DNA from: UBA7672 sp963784415
GTDB taxonomy: Bacteria; Pseudomonadota; Alphaproteobacteria; Caulobacterales; Hyphomonadaceae
Reading direction: 5' to 3'
DNA length: 64,000 bases
Assembly (NCBI GenBank): GCA_963784415.1
Contig: CAWARK010000016.1
Coordinates: 1 to 64,000, forward strand
The first letter of the stretch is position 1. Every line of letters begins with the position of its first letter. A program made the translations under genes and the position numbers. Shown one piece after another: positions 27,175 through 36,102 of the stretch. Below the pieces are notes generated by a model. The model saw nothing but the letters and a program-made list of their open reading frames with translations. It was not told the origin of the DNA and did not search any database.

Positions 27175-27870
27175 ATGGCTACTATCGCCCTTGTCGACGA
27201 CGACGAGAACATCGTTGAATCGCTCAAGGTCTTCTTCGAAGCGGAAGGTTACCAGGTCCGCGCCTATCACGATGGCGCAGCGGCCTTTGCCGGCCTGTCC
27301 GAGAACCCGCCGGATATCGCCATCCTCGACGTGAAGATGCCGAAGATGGACGGCATGGAGCTGCTGCGGAAGCTGCGCCAGACGTCCAACCTGCCGGCGA
27401 TCTTCCTTACCTCCAAGGATGACGAGATCGACGAGGTTGTCGGCTTCAACATCGGGGCGGACGATTTCATCCGGAAGCCCTGCTCCACCCGGCTCCTTGC
27501 CGAGCGCGTGAAAGCCATCCTGCGCCGTTCGCGCGGCGTCGTGCCGGGCAGCGAGGACAGCGACAAGAAGCCGATCGTGCGCGGCCGCCTGACGCTCGAT
27601 CCGAACCGCCACGCCTGCCAGTGGGACGGCAAGATCGTGCGCCTCACCGTCACCGAATTCCTCATCCTGCAGGCCCTCGCCCAGCGCCCCGGCTATGTGA
27701 AGAGCCGCGACCAGCTGATGGACGCGGCCTACGACGATCAGGTCTATGTCGACGACCGCACCATCGACAGCCACATCAAGCGGCTGCGGAAGAAGTTCCG
27801 CGACCTCGACGACAATTTCGACGGCATCGAAACGCTGTACGGCGTTGGCTATCGCTACAAGGAAGCCTGA
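27175..27870 (+). CDS. chvI: OmpR-type response regulator ChvI
   Basis: A 231-residue DNA-binding response regulator. Receiver domain residues 1-120 (IALVDDDENIVESLKVFF, phospho-acceptor Asp in AILDVKMPKMDG, FLTSKDDEIDEVVGFNIGADDFIRKP), then a winged helix (VRLTVTEFLILQALAQRPGYVKSRDQLM and VDDRTIDSHIKRLRKKFRDLD). The DEVVGFNIGADD segment and the neighbour chvG identify it as ChvI, the envelope and acid stress regulator of Alphaproteobacteria. Thirteen bases separate it from chvG. Confidence 0.93.
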   Translation: MATIALVDDDENIVESLKVFFEAEGYQVRAYHDGAAAFAGLSENPPDIAILDVKMPKMDGMELLRKLRQTSNLPAIFLTSKDDEIDEVVGFNIGADDFIRKPCSTRLLAERVKAILRRSRGVVPGSEDSDKKPIVRGRLTLDPNRHACQWDGKIVRLTVTEFLILQALAQRPGYVKSRDQLMDAAYDDQVYVDDRTIDSHIKRLRKKFRDLDDNFDGIETLYGVGYRYKEA

Positions 27871-27883
27871 GAAAACCGCGCCG

Positions 27884-29533
27884 ATGGCGAATACACCAAG
27901 GCCTGCGAAATCAGTCAGGCCGGCAAAACCAGTGAAGGGTGCGCCGCGCAAGCCGCGCTCCCTGTTCTGGTCTCCCATTGCAAGACTGATCCTTGCTTCC
28001 AACCTCGCCGGCCTGATCATCCTGATCGCCGGCGCGCTGGTGCTCAACGAAGTGCGGGCAAGCCTTGTCAACGCGCGCAAGGCGTCTCTCGAAGAGATGG
28101 GCGCCCTCATCTCCTCCTTCATGTCGGACAATGCGACGACCGACGTTCCGGTCGAACTCGACATCGACAGCGTGATCCGCCAGCTCACGACGATGCCGCT
28201 GACCAAGGCGACGCGCATCATCGTGCACGACCCAAGGCGCGAGATCGTCGCCGACACCCGCCTCATCAAGGACGTCATCAACGCCAGCAACCTGCCGCCG
28301 ATCCGCGAGCCGAGCTGGCTCGAGAAAACGTGGCTCGACACGGTTCGCGCCATCAACCGCACCTTCGAGACCGTCAGCGCCACAGGCCGTCAGCCCATCG
28401 CAGAAGTCCTGTCGCTCGACGAGGAAGTAACCCGCGCGCTCGATGGCGAGCCCGTTTTCTCCGAACGGTTCAATGACGAAGCCAAGCGCGTCCTGTCGAT
28501 CACCATGCCGATCGAGAAAGTGCTGCGCGTCGTCGGCACGCTCACCATCGAAACCAGCGACGTTGCCGAGATCATCGCCGCCGAGCGCGCGGCCCTCGTG
28601 CCGCTGATCCTCGTGGCAATGCTGGTTGCGCTCATCACCGCGACCCTGTTGACGTTGGGCATTGCCCGTCCCTTGCGCCGGCTGGCGCTTGCCTCGGACC
28701 GTGTCGCGACGGGCGCTGCCGAGCGGCTGAACCTCGGCAAGCTGCACGATCGCAAGGACGAGATCGGCGACCTTGCCCGCGCGATGGAGGCGATGACGGT
28801 CTCGCTTTATGACCGCATCCAGGAGAATGAGCGTTTCGCCGCCGATGTGGCCCACGAGCTCAAGAACCCCCTCACCTCGATCCGCTCTGCCGTCGAAACC
28901 ATGCAGGCGATCAGCGATCCCGAGAAGAAAGCGAAGATGGCCAGCGTCATCGCGCGCGACGTGATCCGGCTCGACCGCCTGATCTCCGACATCTCGAACC
29001 TGTCGCGCCTCGAGGCCGAAATCGTTCGCGAGAAGCTGGTGCGCATCAACATCCAGCGCCTGCTGGAAGACATCGTCTCGATCTATCGCGACACGGTGCG
29101 CGAAGGCGAGGCAACGGTCGCGCTCACAGTCACAGACAAAGGCGCACACGAAGTCATGGGCCGCGAAGGGCCGCTCGGCCAGGTGATCCGCAACCTCGTC
29201 GAGAACGCGCGGTCCTTCTCCCCGCCCGGCGGCGAAGTCACCGTTACACTTGCCAGTGTCAGCTCGACCCGCGGCCCCGTCGTGCGCCTCATCGTCGAGG
29301 ATCAGGGCCCGGGTATCCCGCCTGACAAGCTCGAGAAAATCTTCCAGCGCTTCTACACGGACCGCCCGGTTGGCGCGAAGTTCGGGAATAATTCAGGTTT
29401 GGGTCTCTCTATTGTGCGGCAGATCGCCGAGACGCACAGGGGGCAGGTTTGGGCCGAAAACCGCATGGCTGACGGCAAAGTAACGGGCGCCCGCTTTGTT
29501 GTGGAACTTCCACCGGCGCCGCTCGATATCTGA
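27884..29533 (+). CDS. chvG: Sensor histidine kinase ChvG
   Basis: A 549-residue membrane kinase partnering ChvI. First transmembrane helix about residues 30-52 (IARLILASNLAGLIILIAGALVL), a periplasmic sensor domain, second helix ALVPLILVAMLVALITATLLTL, HAMP linker, then HisKA with phospho-acceptor in ADVAHELKNPLTSIRSAVE. The ATPase domain has an N box (GQVIRNLVENARSFSPPGG), G1 (VEDQGPGIPPDKL) and G2 (NSGLGLSIVRQIAETHRG). Start at ATG 27884 just after chvI; a longer frame overlapping chvI is rejected. In relatives the next gene is hprK, which is absent here. Confidence 0.94.
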   Translation: MANTPRPAKSVRPAKPVKGAPRKPRSLFWSPIARLILASNLAGLIILIAGALVLNEVRASLVNARKASLEEMGALISSFMSDNATTDVPVELDIDSVIRQLTTMPLTKATRIIVHDPRREIVADTRLIKDVINASNLPPIREPSWLEKTWLDTVRAINRTFETVSATGRQPIAEVLSLDEEVTRALDGEPVFSERFNDEAKRVLSITMPIEKVLRVVGTLTIETSDVAEIIAAERAALVPLILVAMLVALITATLLTLGIARPLRRLALASDRVATGAAERLNLGKLHDRKDEIGDLARAMEAMTVSLYDRIQENERFAADVAHELKNPLTSIRSAVETMQAISDPEKKAKMASVIARDVIRLDRLISDISNLSRLEAEIVREKLVRINIQRLLEDIVSIYRDTVREGEATVALTVTDKGAHEVMGREGPLGQVIRNLVENARSFSPPGGEVTVTLASVSSTRGPVVRLIVEDQGPGIPPDKLEKIFQRFYTDRPVGAKFGNNSGLGLSIVRQIAETHRGQVWAENRMADGKVTGARFVVELPPAPLDI

Positions 29534-29600
29534 ATCACTATTGACCGCGGAACAAACGAGTCCTCACCATGGCTAGCTGGAAAATGCGGGAGTTCTTCCA

Positions 29601-30005
29601 ATGATCGGTTTGGTCGTGGTCACGCACGGCCGGTTGGCCGAGGAGTTCATCGCCGCCGCCGAGCACGTCGTGGGACATCTCGAGAATGTCGGCACGGTCT
29701 GCATCGGACCGGACGACGACATGGACATGCGCCGCCGGGAAATCATCGCCGCAGCGAAAGCGATCGACACCGGCGCCGGCGTCGTCATCCTCACCGACAT
29801 GTTTGGCGGCACGCCCTCCAACCTCGCCATCTCGGTGATGGGCGGGGCGAAGATCGAAGTGATCGCGGGCGTCAACCTGCCCATGCTGATCAAGCTGGCT
29901 GAAGTGCGCGGCCGCCTGCCGCTCGCCGAAGCCGCACTCGCAGCCCAGGAAGCCGGACGGAAATACATCTCCGTTGCTTCAGCCCTGCTGCAACGCGCGG
30001 AATGA
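29601..30005 (+). CDS. PTS EIIA component, mannose family
   Basis: A 134-residue EIIA-Man-type protein: MIGLVVVTHGRLAEEFIAAAEHVVG with the phosphorylatable His in VVTHG, then VVILTDMFGGTPSNLAISVM. In Alphaproteobacteria this protein belongs to an incomplete, regulatory PTS with HPr and no sugar permease; none is seen here either. Its stop overlaps the start of the HPr gene by four bases (ATGA). It lies 67 bases after chvG. Confidence 0.93.
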   Translation: MIGLVVVTHGRLAEEFIAAAEHVVGHLENVGTVCIGPDDDMDMRRREIIAAAKAIDTGAGVVILTDMFGGTPSNLAISVMGGAKIEVIAGVNLPMLIKLAEVRGRLPLAEAALAAQEAGRKYISVASALLQRAE

Positions 30006-30280
30006 GCGGGAAGTGGTCACGCAAGGCCGAGCTGATGAATCAGCGCGGCCTCCACGCACGCGCGTCGGCCGCCTTCGCGCGCGAGGCTTCTCGTTTCAAT
30101 GCAAAAATCACCGTGAACTATGACGGCATGACCGCCAGCGCTGCATCGATCATGGACCTGCTGATGCTCGGCGCGCGCGTCGGCCAGACCATCGAGATCG
30201 AGGCGGAAGGCGTTCAGGCCGTCGAAGCGCTCGATGCGGTATGCGATCTCATCGCGCGAAAATTCGACGAACGCGAATAG
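30002..30280 (+). CDS. ptsH: HPr phosphocarrier protein
   Basis: A 92-residue HPr. The active-site His is in NQRGLHARASAAF and the regulatory serine in ASAASIMDLLMLGA, the position phosphorylated by HPr kinase in other organisms. It is translationally coupled to the EIIA gene. The serine is conserved although no hprK gene lies in the usual slot between chvG and EIIA. Convergent with the EF-hand protein, with a nine-base gap. Confidence 0.94.
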   Translation: MSGKWSRKAELMNQRGLHARASAAFAREASRFNAKITVNYDGMTASAASIMDLLMLGARVGQTIEIEAEGVQAVEALDAVCDLIARKFDERE

Positions 30281-30289
30281 CGCCCGGCG

Positions 30290-30895
30290 CTAGCCGCCGC
30301 CGCCACGGTTGCCGCTCGCACGCGGCGTCACCTTCCAACCAGCACTCGGCGGGGCGCCTTGATCGCCGGCTGGCCGCGTCAGCGGCCGCAGGAGATCGGC
30401 ATACATCAGCTCGCCCGACGGCTGGATCTGATTGGCGATGCGCTTCAACCCCGACAGGAATTCGGCCTTGGTCACGAACCGGTCGAGGTCGATGTCGAAC
30501 GTCATCGTGTTCGCCATCACGTCGGTCGGATTGCCGATGCTGGTCGCCCAGTCCGATTGCTCGAAGCCGGTGATCTTGCCATCGCCATTCTTGTCGGCCG
30601 CAGCAAACGCGGCATCCGACCCGGCCGCGATCTCCTCAACCGTGATCTTGCCGTCCGAATTGCGATCGAAGCTCGCAAATACCAGCGCACCCGGCGCCAC
30701 CACCCTCACCCCTTCAGGCGCCCGCCCAAGCCCGCCAGGCGAGGAAATGCCCGCGACCCGATCGATGCGTTCGGGTGGCGGCGGGGTCTCGGGTTGCGAA
30801 GCGGTGACGGTATCCTGCGCAAAGGCGGGCATGGCCGCTGACATTGCCAGGGCCAGAATCCCCGCCGCCGCAAAGATCGAGATCTTCTGGGGCAT
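30290..30895 (-). CDS. Exported EF-hand calcium-binding protein
   Basis: A 201-residue protein with a signal peptide (MPQKISIFAAAGILALAMSAAMPAFAQD). A Pro-rich linker precedes two canonical EF-hand loops, DRNSDGKITVEE and DKNGDGKITGFE, and a degenerate third, DIDLDRFVTKAE. The C-terminus is Gly/Arg-rich. Probably periplasmic calcium binding, with no known partner. It is transcribed away from the ahcY promoter region. Confidence 0.85.
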   Translation of the reverse strand: MPQKISIFAAAGILALAMSAAMPAFAQDTVTASQPETPPPPERIDRVAGISSPGGLGRAPEGVRVVAPGALVFASFDRNSDGKITVEEIAAGSDAAFAAADKNGDGKITGFEQSDWATSIGNPTDVMANTMTFDIDLDRFVTKAEFLSGLKRIANQIQPSGELMYADLLRPLTRPAGDQGAPPSAGWKVTPRASGNRGGGG

Positions 30896-31044
30896 CGCGC
30901 TTCACCTTCGGCGTCTTGTTGTCTGCGGAAGTGTGGCCCGGGAGCAACACGTCGCGCAACTGCATGATGCAGACAGATGGGAAGCAAAGCATGGCTTCAG
31001 AAGGGCGAGAGCCCGGCAAATGAGAGCCCGCCGGGCAGCTGGAA

Positions 31045-31072
31045 AATCATATAAGGATATCTTTATATGATT
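31045..31072. promoter_or_regulatory. 28-base palindrome upstream of ahcY, candidate operator
   Basis: Perfect ten-base arms AATCATATAA and TTATATGATT flank a GATATC core, with one mismatched pair. It lies about 88 bases upstream of the ahcY start in an AT-rich island inside GC-rich sequence. Its position fits a repressor site for methionine-cycle control, such as the ArsR-type regulator SahR known for ahcY in proteobacteria; I could not check the motif against that family. Confidence 0.6.
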
Positions 31073-31159
31073 TGCCGGATCGCACTTCGGTTGCTATAGG
31101 CCCTTGGCGCAAAGCCGGGAGGAGCCCGGCCAGCACCATTTTCCCCAAGGAGTGCCCAG

Positions 31160-32561
31160 ATGGCGTTCGACGATTTCAAGGTGGCGGATATTTCGCTCGC
31201 CGATTACGGCCGCAAAGAACTGGTGATCGCAGAGACCGAAATGCCGGGCCTCATGTCCACCCGTGCGGAATACGGCAAGGCGCAGCCGCTGAAAGGCGCG
31301 CGCATCACCGGCTCGCTCCACATGACGATCCAGACCGGCGTGCTGATCGAAACGCTGACGCACCTCGGCGCCGATGTGCGCTGGGCCTCGTGCAACATCT
31401 TCTCGACGCAGGATCACGCCGCCGCCGCCATCGCCAAGGCCGGCGTGCCCGTCTTCGCGGTGAAGGGCGAGAGCCTCGAAGAGTACTGGGACTACACCGA
31501 CAAGATCTTCCAGTGGCCGGATGGCGGCTTCACCAACATGATCCTCGACGATGGCGGCGACGCCACCATGTACGTGCTGATCGGCGCGCGCGTCGAAGCG
31601 GGCGAGACCAAGCTGATCGAGACGCCGGAGTCGGAAGAAGAAATCTACTTCTACAAACAGATCAAGAAACGCCTCGCTGCCATCGCCGGGCTGGTTCACC
31701 AAACAGCGCGCCGCGATCAAGGGCGTCACCGAAGAAACCACCACGGGCGTCAACCGCCTCTATCGCCTCGTGGAAAAAGGCCTGCTGCCCTTCCCCGCAA
31801 TCAACGTGAACGACAGCGTCACCAAGTCGAAGTTCGACAACAAGTACGGTTGCAAGGAATCGCTGGTCGACGGCATCCGCCGCGCCACCGACACCATGAT
31901 GGCCGGCAAGGTTGCCGTCGTGCTCGGCTATGGCGATGTCGGCAAGGGCTCGGCAGCGTCACTGCAAGGCGCTGGCGCACGCGTGAAGGTCACGGAAGTC
32001 GACCCGATCTGCGCGCTGCAGGCCTGCATGGACGGCTTTGAAGTCGTCACGCTGGAAGACGTCGCGAAGACCGCCGACATCTTCATCACCACAACCGGCA
32101 ACAAGGACATCATCCGCCTCGAGCACATGCGCGAGATGAAGGACATGGCCATCGTCGGCAACATCGGCCACTTCGACAACGAGATCCAGGTTGCCGCTCT
32201 CAAGAACTTCAAGTGGGACAACATCAAGCCGCAGGTCGACATGATCAACTTCCCGGACGGGAAGCGCATGATCCTGTTGTCCGAAGGCCGCCTGCTCAAC
32301 CTCGGCAACGCCACCGGCCACCCGAGCTTCGTGATGTCGGCGTCGTTCACCAACCAGACGCTGGCGCAGATCGAACTCTGGACCAACGGCAAGGCCTACG
32401 AGAACAAGGTCTACACGCTGCCCAAGAAGCTCGACGAGAAAGTCGCCATGCTTCACCTCAACAAGCTCGGCGCCAACCTCACCAAACTGACGAACGAGCA
32501 AGCCGCCTATATCGGCGTTGCGCCGGAAGGCCCCTACAAGCCCGAGCACTATCGCTACTAG
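31160..32561 (+). CDS. ahcY: S-adenosylhomocysteine hydrolase, one frameshift
   Basis: About 466 residues after removing one extra base at 31691. It cleaves S-adenosylhomocysteine to adenosine and homocysteine in the methionine cycle. Motifs: GARITGSLHMTIQTGVLIETL, RWASCNIFSTQDHAAAAIA, the active-site region IKGVTEETTTGVNRLYRL (after the shift), NAD-binding VVLGYGDVGKGSAASLQGAGARVKVTEVDP, and the conserved C-terminus PYKPEHYRY. It lies in the usual alphaproteobacterial vicinity of chvIG and HPr. Start ATG 31160 follows AAGGAG. Confidence 0.97.
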
Positions 32562-32576
32562 ACGACGCCCGGATCG

Positions 32577-32618
32577 AAAAAGAAGCGGCCGCACGATTGC
32601 TCGTGCGGCCGCTTTTCG
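32577..32618. terminator. Bidirectional rho-independent terminator between ahcY and its convergent neighbour
   Basis: A perfect fourteen-base stem AAGCGGCCGCACGA/TCGTGCGGCCGCTT (32583-32596 and 32601-32614) with loop TTGC. It is flanked by an A-run on the left and a T-run on the right, so it can terminate transcription from both sides. Confidence 0.9.
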
Positions 32619-32632
32619 TTTGAGCCTGAAGA

Positions 32633-33610
32633 TCAGGACTTGCGTTGTTCTTCGGCCTTCTGGCGTTCCTGTTCGGCATTTGCCGCGGTCACCTGGCGGA
32701 CGATTTCGTTCTCCATCTGCTTCGACGTCACGAAGTCTTTCTGCACCGCATAAAGTCCATTGACGAACGCAGCATCCCACGCCGTCCAGCCCGTCAGCGG
32801 CGCCGCGCCGCCGACCGGCCCGTCAAACACGTTCAGGATCGAATCAAATCCACCCGCATCGACATCCGCCTGCAGCTGCGTGAGAGCGATCATCGCGATG
32901 TAGTCCGCGACAGCGCTGAACGACGCGCCGTTCGTCTTGGAGGTGTCGACAATCGCAATGATGCGGTTGAATTCCTGGTGCGTGGAGGCAGCAAGGCGGC
33001 TCGCATTGTTGACGCGCGCAACCTGGGCGCCGCTGAACCCGCCGCCGCCCGCGGGCGTTGCGACGCTTTCGCCCAGAACCTGTCCGCGATCCGTTACGGT
33101 CTGCGAAACGTGCCACCAGCGCACCGGCTTGTTGTTCTTGGTGAAGGCAGCCAGCGCGGTCTGGCCGAGCGTATTGCCGGCATCGATTGCGTCGCCGAAC
33201 AGTTTCTTGTTCTGCGCGACAAAGGTCGGCGTCAGTTTCTGTCCGTCTTCCGTCACGACGATCAGGACATTCGCCTTGCAGCCCGGTTCGCCCACGCGCA
33301 GGCTGACGTTCAGGGCCCGCATCGCGATGCGATCGATCATGACCTGCGCAGCATCAGGCGTGAGCCCGACGACGCCGGGGCAGATCTTGTCTTCCCAACG
33401 CGAGAGCTGACCGAGCTTGCCCGGCTCCATCAGCTCTCTCGCAAATTCGCGCATGCGCTCTGGCTGCACGCCGGTGATCGTGATCCGGTCATTGCCGTCG
33501 GCAGAGTCTTGCGTGGGGGTCTGCGCCATTGCTGGTGTAGTGAGTGCTGGCGCGGCGAGGAGAGCGCAAGCCATCAGGCCAGCGGCAAATGTCGAGGGAA
33601 TCCGTATCAT
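32633..33610 (-). CDS. Exported protein of unknown function
   Basis: A 325-residue protein with a signal peptide (MIRIPSTFAAGLMACALLAAPALTTPAMA). The mature part includes DRITITGVQPERMREFARELM, WEDKICPGVVGL, KANVLIVVTEDGQKL and RIIAIVDTSKTNGASFSAVADYIAMIALTQL. Two cysteines (KICPG and PGCKAN) may form a disulphide. The C-terminus is a charged helix (Glu/Gln/Lys). I recognise no catalytic motif. It appears intact and monocistronic, sharing the bidirectional terminator with ahcY. Confidence 0.8.
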   Translation of the reverse strand: MIRIPSTFAAGLMACALLAAPALTTPAMAQTPTQDSADGNDRITITGVQPERMREFARELMEPGKLGQLSRWEDKICPGVVGLTPDAAQVMIDRIAMRALNVSLRVGEPGCKANVLIVVTEDGQKLTPTFVAQNKKLFGDAIDAGNTLGQTALAAFTKNNKPVRWWHVSQTVTDRGQVLGESVATPAGGGGFSGAQVARVNNASRLAASTHQEFNRIIAIVDTSKTNGASFSAVADYIAMIALTQLQADVDAGGFDSILNVFDGPVGGAAPLTGWTAWDAAFVNGLYAVQKDFVTSKQMENEIVRQVTAANAEQERQKAEEQRKS

Positions 33611-33807
33611 CGTTTCTGTCTCTTGTTGTTTATGACGACTAACACGCTGATCCCTGCGCTTCGCGTAGCACGTCTGCGGTCACAGGACGAGAGGATCCGT
33701 GTCCCGGCGCCTGTCGACTGGCGTCCTGACTCTCCCGGCGGGCCGTCGCAAATCTGTTGCGGCAAAGGCTTCGCTGATTACGGATCGGGCGCCACGCCCG
33801 CGCGGCC

Positions 33808-34017
33808 TCACCGCCCGCCACGACGGGCTGGACCAGCGGGCATGCCAAAATCTTCAATTATCACTGGAGGTTGACCCGCAAAAATCGCGCGCGACTGCCT
33901 CTGCGCCCAGGCAATGTCCATAGGTCCGGACAAAAATTTCATCCTTCCGTCCGTATCATTGCAAGCGTACCAGCCGCGCCCGTTCGGGACCGGCACGGTT
34001 CGCGGCAGAAGGTACAC
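33808..34017 (-). CDS. Possible small protein of unknown function
   Basis: A 69-residue frame reading VPNGRGWYACNDTDGRMKFL, then GPMDIAWAQRQSRAIFAGQPPVIIEDFGM, which has a protein-like composition. Its length and a GxGWY...A...A pattern vaguely recall DUF2188 proteins. The start is uncertain: the first ATG lies three bases from the divergent kup start, leaving no promoter room; an internal Met (about 33942) is possible. The remaining 197 bases up to 33610 show nothing I can name. Confidence 0.4.
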   Translation of the reverse strand: MYLLPRTVPVPNGRGWYACNDTDGRMKFLSGPMDIAWAQRQSRAIFAGQPPVIIEDFGMPAGPARRGGR

Positions 34018-34020
34018 ACG

Positions 34021-35944
34021 ATGAGCGATGCTTCGTCAGAGGCGGCGCAGCTCACCCGGCGGAGACAAGCCAGGAACCGCAAGGTTCTGGGCGCTCGCGC
34101 TGGGATCTGTCGGCGTGGTGTTCGGCGACATCGGCACCAGCCCGCTCTACGCCTTCAAGGAATCCATCCACCACATGAACGTTGCCCGCGGGGGCGAGTT
34201 GCTCCGCGAGGACGTGCTCGGCGTCATTTCGCTGATGGTGTGGTCGCTGATCATCGTCGTCACGCTGAAGTACGTGCTGATGTTGACCCGGCTCGACAAC
34301 CGTGGCGAGGGCGGAACGCTTTCGCTCATGGCGCTGGTTCAGCGCACGATCGGAAAACGCACGCCCCTCCTGTTTTTGGTGGCCATCTGCAGCGCCGGCA
34401 TGTTCTTCGGCGACGCTCTTCTGACCCCCGCGGTATCGGTTCTCTCGGCAGTCGAAGGCCTTGCGGTCATTCCCGAGCTGAAAGGTCGCGTCGAACCTTT
34501 CATCCTGCCGATTGCGCTGACGCTGCTGGTGGGACTGTTTCTGATTCAGAAGAAGGGCACGACTGTTGTCGGCCGGCTGTTTGGACCGATCTGCTTGGTG
34601 TGGTTTGTCACGCTGGGCGCACTTGGCATTTATCACATCGTGCAGGACGGACTTACGATCTTCTCCGCACTGAGCCCGCACCACGCTGTCATGTTCCTGC
34701 TGACCCACCAGATGCTCGGCTTCGTCGTGCTCGGCTCGGTCTTCCTCACCGTAACGGGCGCCGAAGCGCTCTATGCCGACATGGGTCATTTCGGACGCAA
34801 GCCGATTGCCGTGACGTGGACGTGGCTGGTGTTGCCCAGCCTTGCACTGAACTATCTGGGCCAGGGCGCCATGGTTCTGGCGCATCCCGAAACCACCGAG
34901 AGCCCTTTCTTCATGATGGCGCCCGACGTCTTGCAGGCGCCTCTGGTAATCCTAGCCACCATGGCAACCATCGTGGCGAGTCAGGCCGTGATCACCGGCG
35001 CCTTTTCCCTGACGCAACAGGCCGTGCAACTCGGGCTCCTTCCCCGCCTGCAGATCGTCAATACGTCGGCGCACGAGCATGGCCAGATCTACCTGCCGCA
35101 GATCAACTACATCCTGCTCGCCGGCGTGGTGATCCTGGTGCTGGCGTTCAAGTCATCCTCGGCGCTGGCGTCAGCTTACGGCGTGTCGGTCATCGGCGCG
35201 ATGATCACCTCGTCCGTCATCGCCTTCATCGCCGTGCGGCGCGTATGGAAAAAGCCGCTCTGGCTGGCCGCTATACTCATGATCCCCTTCCTGATGGTGG
35301 AGAGCGTCTTTCTCGCGTCGAATCTGCTCAAGGTTCCGCAGGGCGGCTATGTGCCCCTGTTGATTGCGTCGTTCATGATGCTCGTGATCTGGACCTGGAC
35401 GCGCGGATCGCGGTTACTGACAGAGCGCACGCGCAACGATGTGACGCTGGAAGACGTGATCAAGGGACTGGAGACAAAGCTGCCGCACGTGGTGAGAGGA
35501 ACAGCCGTCTTTCTCACCGCCGATCCCGACTCAGCGCCGACAGCCCTCCTGCACAACCTGAAACACAACAAGGTCATCCACGAGAAGAACGTCGTGCTGA
35601 CCGTGCAGACAGCGCAGGTGCCTTACAAGCCTGACGACAAGAAGGTTCAGATCGAGGAGGTGTCGGAACACTTCCATCGCCTGACCATGACGTTCGGGTT
35701 CATGGAGACCCCGAACGTCACCTACGGGCTGACGCTGGCGAAGAAGACGGGCTTGTCGTTCGACATCATGTCGACGTCGTTCTTCCTCAGCCGCCGCACC
35801 CTGCTGGCCGACGGCAAGCGCGGCATGCCGCTCTGGCAGGATCACCTCTTCATCTTCCTCAGCCGCAACGCCACCAACGCGACGGAGTTCTTCCGGATTC
35901 CGACCTCACGCGTGGTCGAAATGGGAACGCAGATCGCGATTTGA
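34021..35944 (+). CDS. kup: Kup-type potassium transporter, one frameshift near the 5' end
   Basis: About 640 residues after removing one extra base near 34060. Family signature WALALGSVGVVFGDIGTSPLYAFKES, about twelve membrane helices up to residue 430 (for example PAVSVLSAVEGL and TGAEALYADMGHFGRKPI), then a cytoplasmic C-terminal domain ending FFRIPTSRVVEMGTQIAI. It takes up potassium with protons at the inner membrane. ATG 34021 (MSDASSEAAQLTR) is the natural start; beginning at 34028 would give an unusual N-terminus. Confidence 0.95.
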
Positions 35945-36102
35945 CCCTCGCGATCTGACATGTGGCGGCGAGTGGCAAAACTCTCGCCTAATGGAAGAAT
36001 TACTTTACGTTGGCATAGCCTTTGATGCACTGCAGCGACGGCGTGGCTGGACCTCGCCGCAGCGCCACCCATCTTCGTCTGTGATCACACCCGGGATATC
36101 TC

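Noticed and set aside
27112..29149. Long minus-strand frames over chvI and chvG
   Set aside because: Shadows of two clearly identified regulators.
30900..31159. SAH riboswitch upstream of ahcY
   Set aside because: The conserved core of that riboswitch is not visible; the marked feature is the AT-rich palindrome.
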